64,000 nucleotides of DNA from Pseudoduganella albidiflava. Lineage in GTDB: Bacteria; Pseudomonadota; Gammaproteobacteria; Burkholderiales; Burkholderiaceae_D. Location of the stretch: contig NZ_CP036401.1 of NCBI RefSeq assembly GCF_004322755.1, positions 1,922,001 to 1,986,000 of the forward strand, written 5' to 3'. Under the pieces are notes generated by a model. That model did no database searches. It was not told the DNA's origin and saw only the letters and a program-made list of their open reading frames with translations. Positions 28,334 to 35,865 of the stretch are shown in pieces; position 1 is the first letter of the stretch; every line of letters begins with the position of its first letter. Both the position numbers and the translations under genes were made by a program.

Positions 28334-29134
28334 ATGGTGAAATTCTTGGTAAAAACGGTCGCCCGGGTGGCACCGTTCGGGGCGGTATTGTTGTCCACCG
28401 CCGCGGGCGCGGCACAGGTCACGGAACTGAAGCCGTCGGAAGTGGCGGACTTCGTTGCGCGCCACGAATATGCCATCGTCCAGGTGACGTCGCCGGACCG
28501 CAAGTGCGGCTACTGCATCGACGCGGACAAGAAGTTCGACAAGATGGCGGCCGCCCCGGCCGGCAGCAAGTTCGCGTTTGCCCGGGTGCAGTACGCGCCG
28601 TGGCGCGAGATCCCGGATTTCGGCAAGGTAATGCAGGTCTACGGCGTGCCCGAGCAGGCTGTCTTCCACCATGGCAAACGCGTCGGCCGGGCCAACATCT
28701 ACTACGACACGCCGAAATCGTTCTATGCCCAGGTGGAGGCCGCGCTGGCTTCGCCGGTCGTGCCGGGAGACGGCGTTGTCCAGACGGCGCCGCAGCCCGC
28801 GCCCAAGCCGATGACCGCGGCGGAAAGCGCCGACCTGCGCCTGATGGTGCGGCGCGACCTGCTGCAGGCCACGATGGACGAGTGCGTCAAGCGTTTCCCC
28901 GCCGGGGCCAACCGGTACCGCGCGGCCGTGAAAGCCTGGGAAGCCCCGCGCAAGGATGCGCTGGATCGGGGCGCGCTGGTGTTCGTCCGCGGCGGGCACG
29001 ACCCGAAGCAGTTCGCCGGCGAGGAAATCGCGGCGCTCACGCAGTGGATGGCCGGCCTGGGCATCGGCGCGCAAAAGAAACAGGAAGCGGCCGACTGCGA
29101 CCGCATGGTGGCGGCAATGCCTGACCGGAAGTAG
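28334..29134 (+). CDS. Secreted thioredoxin-like protein with CGYC motif
   Basis: From the ATG at 28334, with AGAGGGGAG before it, the product has 266 residues. A signal peptide ends near AAGAA. A thioredoxin-like half at about 28-140 contains a redox pair C58 and C61 (RKCGYC) and the cis-proline-like segment YGVPEQAVFHHGKR. A helical C-terminal half carries two further cysteines (MDECVKRFP, AADCDRM). It probably handles disulfides or redox in the periplasm. It is not a canonical DsbA or DsbC, and no partner gene adjoins. Confidence 0.7.
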   Translation: MVKFLVKTVARVAPFGAVLLSTAAGAAQVTELKPSEVADFVARHEYAIVQVTSPDRKCGYCIDADKKFDKMAAAPAGSKFAFARVQYAPWREIPDFGKVMQVYGVPEQAVFHHGKRVGRANIYYDTPKSFYAQVEAALASPVVPGDGVVQTAPQPAPKPMTAAESADLRLMVRRDLLQATMDECVKRFPAGANRYRAAVKAWEAPRKDALDRGALVFVRGGHDPKQFAGEEIAALTQWMAGLGIGAQKKQEAADCDRMVAAMPDRK

Positions 29135-29233
29135 TGCGTGGCACGGGACAGTCGCAGCGGCGCCAGCGTTGCGACTGCGAACCCCCGTTGCATGAATGTT
29201 CTGGACAAATGGTTACAACGCCGGATTTGCTGA

Positions 29234-29275
29234 TATAATTTCCTTATGCAATTGTTGTTAACCAAATACAACAAT
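29234..29275 (+). promoter_or_regulatory. Promoter -10 and 8-bp inverted repeat before the PEP-CTERM gene
   Basis: TATAAT is at 29234-29239. ATTGTTGT (29251-29258) and ACAACAAT (29268-29275) form perfect 8-bp arms around a 9-nt centre, just downstream of the expected transcription start. This could be an operator or a leader hairpin. About 100 bp of leader follows before the ATG. Confidence 0.45.
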
Positions 29276-29377
29276 CAGCATTCCCCCAGTTCGGCAGAAA
29301 GTGTCCGTCGAGCTGTCGTCGGCCCAGACATCGCCGGCAGTTTCCTTCCACTATCCGCCATTACTGGAGTTCGCCTC

Positions 29378-30118
29378 ATGCGCATCAAATCCGCCCTGCT
29401 GTCCGTCGTTGCCATCGCCACGCTGGGTACCGGCTTCGCCCACGCGGCCACCAATCTGGTTGCCAACGGCAACTTCGAGCAAACCACCAACGGTAGCAAC
29501 AAGCAGCTTTCCGCCAAGCCGACCACGGCAGCCGACCGTACCACGCTGGCCGGCTGGACCAGCAGCAATGGCCGCGATGGCGGCTACAACTTCGTGCTGG
29601 ACAGCAAAACCGCCCCCACCTGGGATTCGGCGATCTGGCTGAAGGGCAGCGGCAACGGCTACGACCCGCTCGACGGACACGGCAACTTCTTCGCCTCCGA
29701 TTCGCAGTACCACCCCGGCGTGCTGTCGCAGACCGTGAGCGGCCTGGCCATTGGCAGCGCGTACACGCTGACCTTCGACTACGCGCTGGCACAGCAGGTT
29801 GGTTTCGATGGCGCCAACGCCGACAACTACTGGCAGGTCGGCTTCGGCGGCACCAGCCAGGACAGCACGGCGCTGTCGATCGCCAACGGCGGCTTCAGCG
29901 GCTGGAAAACCGCGACGATGACGTTCACGGCGGACGGCGCCAGCCAGGTGCTGTCGTTCCTGGCCAAGGGCACCGCCCCGGGCGCGCCGCCATTCCTGCT
30001 GCTCGATGGCGTATCGCTGGTATCGGCCGTGCCGGAACCGGCCACGTGGGGCATGCTGCTGGGCGGCCTCGGCCTGGTCGGATTCGCGGCGCGCCGCCGC
30101 GGCAAGAAAACCGCGTAA
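29378..30118 (+). CDS. PEP-CTERM sorting domain-containing secreted protein
   Basis: The 246-residue protein has a signal peptide ending AHAA, a beta-sandwich body resembling DUF642/carbohydrate-binding folds (NLVANGNFEQ at the mature start, GLAIGSAYTLTFDYALA), and a C-terminal VPEPATWGMLLGGLGLVGF followed by ARRRGKK. That tail is the PEP-CTERM signal, recognised and cleaved by exosortase during export, usually in exopolysaccharide-producing bacteria. No exosortase gene is in the window. ACTGGAG precedes the ATG at a usable distance. Confidence 0.92.
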   Translation: MRIKSALLSVVAIATLGTGFAHAATNLVANGNFEQTTNGSNKQLSAKPTTAADRTTLAGWTSSNGRDGGYNFVLDSKTAPTWDSAIWLKGSGNGYDPLDGHGNFFASDSQYHPGVLSQTVSGLAIGSAYTLTFDYALAQQVGFDGANADNYWQVGFGGTSQDSTALSIANGGFSGWKTATMTFTADGASQVLSFLAKGTAPGAPPFLLLDGVSLVSAVPEPATWGMLLGGLGLVGFAARRRGKKTA

Positions 30119-30127
30119 GCTTTTTCC

Positions 30128-30952
30128 ATGCCGGCACTGCTGAACGAGATCGCCGTCACGGCGCTGCGCCTGTTCGTCTGGCTGGCGCTGCTGACGGCGC
30201 TGTTCGTCCCGCTGGAACGGTGGTTCGGCGCGCGCCATCCCGCGCGCACCCGGCGCCAGCGGCTGCACGACCTCGCGTACTTCGTGATCAGCAGCCTGGT
30301 GCCCGTCGTCGTGCTGGCCGCGCCGATGGCGCTGCTGGCCGCCGCCGCCCAGCACGTCGTGCCTGCCGCGCTGATCGAGGCGATCGGGCGCTTGCCGGCA
30401 GCCGCGCGCATCGCGCTGGCGTTCGTCATCGCCGAAACCGGGTTTTACTGGGGCCACCGGCTCAGCCACGAGCTGCCCTGGCTGTGGCGCTTCCATGCGC
30501 TGCACCACAGTACCGAACACATGCACTTCCTCGCCAATACGCGCTCGCATCCGGTCGACATGGTCGTCACGCGCCTGTTCGGCCTGGTGCCGCTGTACCT
30601 GCTGGGCCTGGCCAGCCCCGGCATGGCGGGCAGCGGCACGCCGGCGCTGCTGCTGGTGGCGGGCACGCTGTGGGGCTTCTTCATCCACGCCAACGTGCGC
30701 TGGCGGCTCGGCCCGCTCGAATGGCTCGTCACGACGCCGGCGTTCCACCACTGGCACCACAGCCGCCGCGACCACATCAACCGCAACTACGCTTCCACGC
30801 TGCCGGTGCTGGACCGGCTGTTCGGCAGCCACTACCTGCCGCGCCACTGGCCGGCCGAGGTAGGCACCGATACGCCGCAGGCGCCATCACTGGGCGGGCA
30901 GTTGCTGGAGCCGCTGCTGCCGGGCGACAGGGCCGCGCGGGCTGGCGGCTGA
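30128..30952 (+). CDS. Sterol desaturase / fatty acid hydroxylase family membrane protein
   Basis: The 274-residue di-iron membrane protein has four or five helices and the histidine clusters of the family: HRLSH, HALHHSTEH, and later HHWHHSRRDH with RNY. These bind two irons that activate oxygen for hydroxylation or desaturation of a lipid. The substrate is unknown. It starts 9 bp after the PEP-CTERM gene and ends 10 bp from the convergent conflict operon. Confidence 0.88.
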   Translation: MPALLNEIAVTALRLFVWLALLTALFVPLERWFGARHPARTRRQRLHDLAYFVISSLVPVVVLAAPMALLAAAAQHVVPAALIEAIGRLPAAARIALAFVIAETGFYWGHRLSHELPWLWRFHALHHSTEHMHFLANTRSHPVDMVVTRLFGLVPLYLLGLASPGMAGSGTPALLLVAGTLWGFFIHANVRWRLGPLEWLVTTPAFHHWHHSRRDHINRNYASTLPVLDRLFGSHYLPRHWPAEVGTDTPQAPSLGGQLLEPLLPGDRAARAGG

Positions 30953-30962
30953 CCGCTCGCTG

Positions 30963-33900
30963 TCACGCCGGCCCCGGGAAAGTGGTGCCCCAAGGCGCTT
31001 CACGGCGCTCGCTGCGGATGCGCAGCAGGATGTCCACGGCGGCCGCGGCGCCCTCGGCACCGCCCAGCGCCTGAAGTTCGCTGTCGCTCAGGCGGAGATC
31101 GGCAATGCCCGGCATGGCCGCGTCACCATCCGGCTCGGGCGCGGGGGCGACCTGTCTCGCACGCAGTTCCTCGTAGAGGTGTGCGGCGGTGCCACCGGTA
31201 TAGCCCAAGGGCAGGACGAATGCCCCGCGGCTGGCTGCGACGCGCACCGCCGTCGCGGTGCCACCCCGTCCGCCGATCGCCACCACCGCCTTCGCGTTTG
31301 CGGCAAGGTGCTCCAGCACCTGCCCGGCAGGCACCCTGGCAATGGTCCCGGCCTCGAACTGGGCAACCGTTCCTTCTTCCGCGACCTGCCGCAGGCGCTG
31401 CGCGAGCGGCACGCCCATCTCGCCGAGGCGGGCGGCGAAATGGCGCGCCGTCATCCGGTTGACCCCCTGCCAGATGCCGGTGACGAGGCCGAAGCCATGA
31501 GTCGCCAGCGACTCGCCCAGAAGCCGGCACGCGCGCCGGATATTGCCGGGGAGTTCCGGCTCCGGGCGGACGGTGCCGCACACCAGGACGGTCATCACCG
31601 CGGGCGGAGCGTTCCGTTCGGCCCTGGCATCGCGTATCGCCTGGAGCACGATACCCTCCAGTGCATCGGCATCCTGGAAGAAATGCACCGCTTCGTGATG
31701 GAACGATTTGTCGCGAAATTGCTTGCGGGCGGTAGTGTCGAGCAAATGAAACCATTCCCGCTGGATGAAGACCAGCACCGGTTTGCCCAGCCGGGTTGCC
31801 TGGTCATATTGCAGTTCCTGCAGCGGCAGGTTCTCCGGATTCTGCCTTAGATCGAAGATCGTGAGCCCGAATTCCCGGTCGACGACCAGCACGACCAGGT
31901 CGCTGCTTTCCATCCGGCCGGACGATTCCCGGATGAAGGGCGTATCGCGCCGTACCGGCTCTTCCAGCACTTCGTGCCCGTGCAGCTTCAGCACCTCCGC
32001 GATGCGCGCCCGGTTGCTGTCGTGGCTGCCCTGCACGCCGCACAGGAAGATCCGGCAGCTTTCCACCGCCGCTGCCTCGGCCGGCACCGCGTCGACGGGT
32101 TGGCACAGCGCCGCGATATCGTCGAGCACGCGGTGGATACCCTCGTCGTCCAGCCGCGCGTCCAGCAGGTGTTGCCTGGTTTCCTCCACCTTGCGGTGCA
32201 GGCGCGACGGCTCGTCGATGCGACCCGCGGCGACGGCGTTGTACAGCGCCCGCGCCGCCTGGTACCCCAGGAAGGCATGGGCGCGCCTTACTTGCCCGAA
32301 CAGCCAGTCGATGTGCGCCGTGTCGAACCGGCGTTGCAGGTTGACGATGGCGAGCAGCTGGATGCCCGGCGAATCCTTCTGCACCGCCCGGTCGACCAGG
32401 GCTTTCGACAGCGGCGCGATGCTGGCCATGTCGATGACGACTCCCTGCAACGCCCGGGTCCGCGTCCCGCCGGGACTGAGGTCGGCGCGGATCCTTTCAT
32501 ACTTGTGTGCCAGTTCCATTAGCTGGATCAGCGGCCCGTGCCTCCCGCCGGGCAGGAGGTCGAGGATGCGCGTCCGCAGCTCGCTTTCCGGGCCGAACAG
32601 GGAAGGGCTGTAGTACCAGCCGCGGCTTTCGCCATGGCCGAACCGTACGACGCCATGGTCCGCCGCCACGGCTTCCACCGCCACCGGCAGTGCGTCCAGC
32701 CAGCTCACCGTGCGCTGCAGCAGGCGTCCCTTGCGCCGGGTATTCTCGTCGTCGAGGATGAAGTGCAGCAGATCGTCCGACGCCACCAGCCAGGTGTGCT
32801 GCTTTCGCGTGGAAAAGAACAGCAGGCAGCGAAGCCCGGCGTCACCGGTGGGCGGGTGCAGCGCCAGCACATGTTGCCACACCTGGACTTCGGAGAGGAA
32901 CGTGCCGGCGGCCGGCCACGCCGGGTCCTCCACCGGCTGTACCGGATAGGCGACCGGCTGTTCCAGCGCCGCTGGCCGTGCGACAGGCGCGGCTGACAGG
33001 TCCTCGTCGCTTTCTTCGTTGCCATGGGCGGCCCTGTCCCGCAGCGGCCGGAAGTCGCGCCCGACCCGCAGGAATGCCCTGGCGTGCTGGAGCAGGCGTT
33101 CCTGCCCGGCGGTATCCGGCGCCAGAGCGGCGAAAGCGCGGTCGGCACCGCCGGCATGCGTTTCCACGTACCGGCGCGCCTGGTCGGCGATCAGCTGCAG
33201 CGAGGTGTCGATGCGGTTTTCCTCGCCGATGCTCAGGCTGTCGAGCAGCTCGGCCCGCACGCCGGGGGCGAAATCATATTCGACCTGCTCCGCCGGGATC
33301 GCCGCATCGGCCGGGGAAACCCGCTCGATCAACCCGCTCAGCAGGATCTCGGCCAGGTGGACCTGGGCGCGGTCGGCCATGCCCATCTGCATCAGGCGCA
33401 TGATCGGCAGGCTCAGCGGCATGCCGGACAGCAGCCGCAGCAGCTGGAAGGCCTGCGGCGAGGCATTCGCGCGGAACGCGGCGATGCGCTGGCCCGGCGG
33501 CGGAGGCATTGCTGTGGCCTGTGGAGCCGGCACCATGCCTGTCGCCGGCGCGGGCAGCCGCAGCGCCGGATGCGACACCTGCCGCGTCGCCATCGCGAAG
33601 CGCGCCCAGGCCGCCATGCCGGCCGGTTCAAGCGTGGTGACGGGAACCGTCCAGGCATCCGGTGCGCGCTCGAGCTCGCCCGTGAAGGGATGGCGCAGGT
33701 GCAGGCGCGAGGTGGGCAGGCCCGGGGCCCGCGCCACGGCATCCTCGCTCGCATCGCCCAGCAGCGTATGGGGCCAGGCATGCGGCGGCATCAGCTGGAC
33801 GATCGCGGTGGGCCCGTGGCGGCCGAGGATGTCGACCAGTTCGGCCAGCGCGGCATGCCGCCACATGGGCGAGGTGCCCGTGGTGACGAACCAGCACAGG

Positions 33901-34628
33901 CGGCGGCCCTGCGGATCGACCAGCAGCCGCGGCGAGGCGAGCGCGTTACCGTGCGTGGCCAGCACCACCGCACCGTTGCGGATGGTGTAATGCCACAGCC
34001 GGGCGCCACGGAAGGCGCCGTGGCGGGCCAGCGTGCGCCGCAGTTCGACCAGCGTGGTGTCCCAGGCCTGCATGGCGTCGGTGGCTTCGGCCAGCAGGGC
34101 GACATCGAACCAGCGTTCCGGCGTGGCCCGGTAGACGGGCGTGATGGCATCCCAGTCGGCGCTGGCCTCCGCTGTCGCGACCGGGTCGAGCTCGCGCTGC
34201 TGGCGTGACGGCAGGCGGCGCTTGAATGGCCGGAGCGCCCGTTCCAGTGCGAGGCGCTGCGGCAGCGCTTCGCCGGCCGGCACGCTGACGAACGACGCGG
34301 CGACCGTGCCGGCGCCGTGCCCCAGGTGCGCCGCATACAGCGGCACGGACTGGTCGCCGGCATCGCGCCCCGCGGCACCGCCCGGGGCCGGTCTTTGTGG
34401 GTCATCCTTCCCGGCCGGCGCGGGCGGCGGCGCATGTGCCGGGCTGCCCGCCTCGCCGGCAATGGCGGCGGCTGGCGTTTCACCGGTGGCCGCTCCCCGT
34501 GCCGCAAGCTGCAGCGCCAGCCAGACGACATCGGCCAGCGCCGTCGCATCGGCCAGTGGCGTGGCATCGGCCGCGCCCAGCGCCTGCAGGTGCGCCCGGC
34601 ACAGCCTGGCGGCGTCCGACGTGTTCAT
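30963..34628 (-). CDS. SAV_2336/vWA-like, winged-helix, DUF4062-like and SLOG fusion protein (conflict-system component)
   Basis: The 1221-residue protein starts at 34628, where ATGA overlaps the MoxR stop. Residues 170-345 align with the SAV_2336 N-terminal region, a vWA-like fold (TLVELRRTLARHGAFRGARL, then LLVDPQGRRLCWFVTTGTSP, then TAIVQLMPP). Where relatives have DDSPSM, this one has AEATDAM, so the metal-binding motif looks lost. About 385-500 is helical and winged-helix-like. About 595-690 is an unassigned domain (FFSTRKQHTWLVASDDLLHF). Residues 857-1000 resemble DUF4062, a TIR-like domain (SSDLVVLVVDREFGLTIF, GKPVLVFIQREWF). Residues 1010-1160 are SLOG-like (VLVCGTVRPEPELPGNI, AIGGRGGTATAV, LPLGYTGGTA), a nucleotide- or ligand-binding Rossmann fold. 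Domain names rest on pattern recognition only. Confidence 0.75.
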   Translation of the reverse strand: MNTSDAARLCRAHLQALGAADATPLADATALADVVWLALQLAARGAATGETPAAAIAGEAGSPAHAPPPAPAGKDDPQRPAPGGAAGRDAGDQSVPLYAAHLGHGAGTVAASFVSVPAGEALPQRLALERALRPFKRRLPSRQQRELDPVATAEASADWDAITPVYRATPERWFDVALLAEATDAMQAWDTTLVELRRTLARHGAFRGARLWHYTIRNGAVVLATHGNALASPRLLVDPQGRRLCWFVTTGTSPMWRHAALAELVDILGRHGPTAIVQLMPPHAWPHTLLGDASEDAVARAPGLPTSRLHLRHPFTGELERAPDAWTVPVTTLEPAGMAAWARFAMATRQVSHPALRLPAPATGMVPAPQATAMPPPPGQRIAAFRANASPQAFQLLRLLSGMPLSLPIMRLMQMGMADRAQVHLAEILLSGLIERVSPADAAIPAEQVEYDFAPGVRAELLDSLSIGEENRIDTSLQLIADQARRYVETHAGGADRAFAALAPDTAGQERLLQHARAFLRVGRDFRPLRDRAAHGNEESDEDLSAAPVARPAALEQPVAYPVQPVEDPAWPAAGTFLSEVQVWQHVLALHPPTGDAGLRCLLFFSTRKQHTWLVASDDLLHFILDDENTRRKGRLLQRTVSWLDALPVAVEAVAADHGVVRFGHGESRGWYYSPSLFGPESELRTRILDLLPGGRHGPLIQLMELAHKYERIRADLSPGGTRTRALQGVVIDMASIAPLSKALVDRAVQKDSPGIQLLAIVNLQRRFDTAHIDWLFGQVRRAHAFLGYQAARALYNAVAAGRIDEPSRLHRKVEETRQHLLDARLDDEGIHRVLDDIAALCQPVDAVPAEAAAVESCRIFLCGVQGSHDSNRARIAEVLKLHGHEVLEEPVRRDTPFIRESSGRMESSDLVVLVVDREFGLTIFDLRQNPENLPLQELQYDQATRLGKPVLVFIQREWFHLLDTTARKQFRDKSFHHEAVHFFQDADALEGIVLQAIRDARAERNAPPAVMTVLVCGTVRPEPELPGNIRRACRLLGESLATHGFGLVTGIWQGVNRMTARHFAARLGEMGVPLAQRLRQVAEEGTVAQFEAGTIARVPAGQVLEHLAANAKAVVAIGGRGGTATAVRVAASRGAFVLPLGYTGGTAAHLYEELRARQVAPAPEPDGDAAMPGIADLRLSDSELQALGGAEGAAAAVDILLRIRSERREAPWGTTFPGPA

Positions 34629-35590
34629 CCGCCCAGGCCCTGGAACAGCGTCTTGCGAATGCGCTTGTGCTCCTCGACGGGCAGCGCCGCGCCGGGCGTG
34701 ACCAGCAGGTAGATGGCGTTGAGCAGCTGGTCGGTTGCCAGCGGCACGGAGGCACGCGTCTTGACGAAATCGGCGATGACTTCGAGGAGCTCGGCGTTCA
34801 GGGGCATTTCGGCGAAATGCGCGGCCACGATGTCCTGCAATTCCCGTTCGCCCGGTTCGGGAATCTGGCACTGCACGCAGCGCCGCAGGAACGGCGCGGG
34901 AAAATCGCGTTCGCCATTGCTGGTCATTACTACGAACGGATATTCCGTGAACGTGATTTCGCCGCCGCGCACTTCCACCAGTTCGCCATCGCGCGCGGCG
35001 ATGCTCACCACCGGGTGGCGGCCCGCCGCGCGCTTCAGCTCCGGAATCACGAAGTGGCCCGTGTCGAGCACGTTCAGCAGGTCGTTCGGCAAGTCGACAT
35101 CGCTCTTGTCGATTTCGTCGACCAGCAAGGCGCGCGGCGCGTGCCGCGAGGCCAGTGCGGTGCCCAGCGGCCCCAGGGCCAGGAACATGCCCAGTTCGGC
35201 GGCTTCGTCTTCCTGTTCCGCTGTGCGGATGCGCGCATTCACTTGCTGGATGTACTGCAGCCGCGCCAGCGCATCGTATTGATACAGCCCCTCCTGGAGC
35301 GTGGAGCGCGAGTTGACGGCCCATTCGATGACGGGGCCGAGTGCCAGCTGGCGCGCCACCGAGTGGACCAGCGCGCTCTTGCCGGTGCCCGGCTTGCCCG
35401 TCAGCAGGAGCGGGCGGCGCAGGTAAAGCGCCGAGTTCACCGCGTCGACCAGCAGCGGATCGGGAATGAAGGTTCGGGCCAGCACGCTGTCGCGGCCCTT
35501 GCCCGGCTGGCGCCACGGCGGCGCCGGCGGCAACGTGACCTGCTGCGGTGCCGGCTGGCCGGACGGATCGTAGATTTTCCAGATTGCCAT
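34625..35590 (-). CDS. MoxR-type AAA+ ATPase of the conflict operon
   Basis: The 321-residue protein has Walker A GKPGTGKS (65-72), Walker B LLVDEIDK with D158 and E159, a sensor-1 segment VVMTSNGERDFP and the arginine pair FLRRC. The N-terminal 35 residues contain a proline-rich lead (PQQVTLPPAPPWRQPGKG) seen in MoxR proteins of NTP-dependent conflict systems. Such ATPases normally act as remodelling chaperones with a vWA partner; here the partner is the overlapping downstream gene. Transcription order is hydrolase, caspase-VMAP, MoxR, SAV_2336-SLOG. Confidence 0.92.
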   Translation of the reverse strand: MAIWKIYDPSGQPAPQQVTLPPAPPWRQPGKGRDSVLARTFIPDPLLVDAVNSALYLRRPLLLTGKPGTGKSALVHSVARQLALGPVIEWAVNSRSTLQEGLYQYDALARLQYIQQVNARIRTAEQEDEAAELGMFLALGPLGTALASRHAPRALLVDEIDKSDVDLPNDLLNVLDTGHFVIPELKRAAGRHPVVSIAARDGELVEVRGGEITFTEYPFVVMTSNGERDFPAPFLRRCVQCQIPEPGERELQDIVAAHFAEMPLNAELLEVIADFVKTRASVPLATDQLLNAIYLLVTPGAALPVEEHKRIRKTLFQGLGG

Positions 35591-35626
35591 GGTGCCTCCC
35601 GAAGGTAATGCCGCTTGGATTAGCCC

Positions 35627-35850
35627 ACCCCAAGTGCAGATTCCGGGGTCAGGGTGGAGTACTGGCTGGTAGGCCAGTACCGCTACGCCGGCAAGGAGCG
35701 ATGCTCCTTGAAACCCCGGCTACGCCCCGCCGGGGTGAAGCAGGGGTTTCGCGAAGCATGCTTCGCGCCTGCGGAACGGTGCTGGCATGCAGGCCAGCAT
35801 TCCTTTCTGACCCCAGCCCTTCGCTGTTGGGGTGAACGCATGCGCTTTCA
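35627..35850. repeat. Nested-palindrome repeat element, copy A (long form)
   Basis: Outer arms ACCCCAA (35627-35633, within ACCCCAAGTGCA) and TTGGGGT (35827-35833) enclose inner arms GGGGTCAG (35645-35652) and CTGACCCC (35807-35814). The end GCATGCGCT matches copies B and C. Unlike them, the loop holds about 150 bp made of consecutive hairpins: GTACTGGC/GCCAGTAC, AAGGAGC/GCTCCTT, ACCCCGGC/GCCGGGGT, the 18-bp palindrome CGCGAAGCATGCTTCGCG and GCTGGC/GCCAGC. It fills the 275-bp gap between the caspase-VMAP and MoxR genes, so it would be transcribed with them. Confidence 0.8.
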
Positions 35851-35865
35851 ATGTGTCGGGTAACG

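Noticed and set aside
25832..29074. 1080-codon open frame on the minus strand
   Set aside because: It overlaps ArfB, the AI-2E transporter and the thioredoxin-like gene in another frame and shows no domain; its length comes from high GC content.
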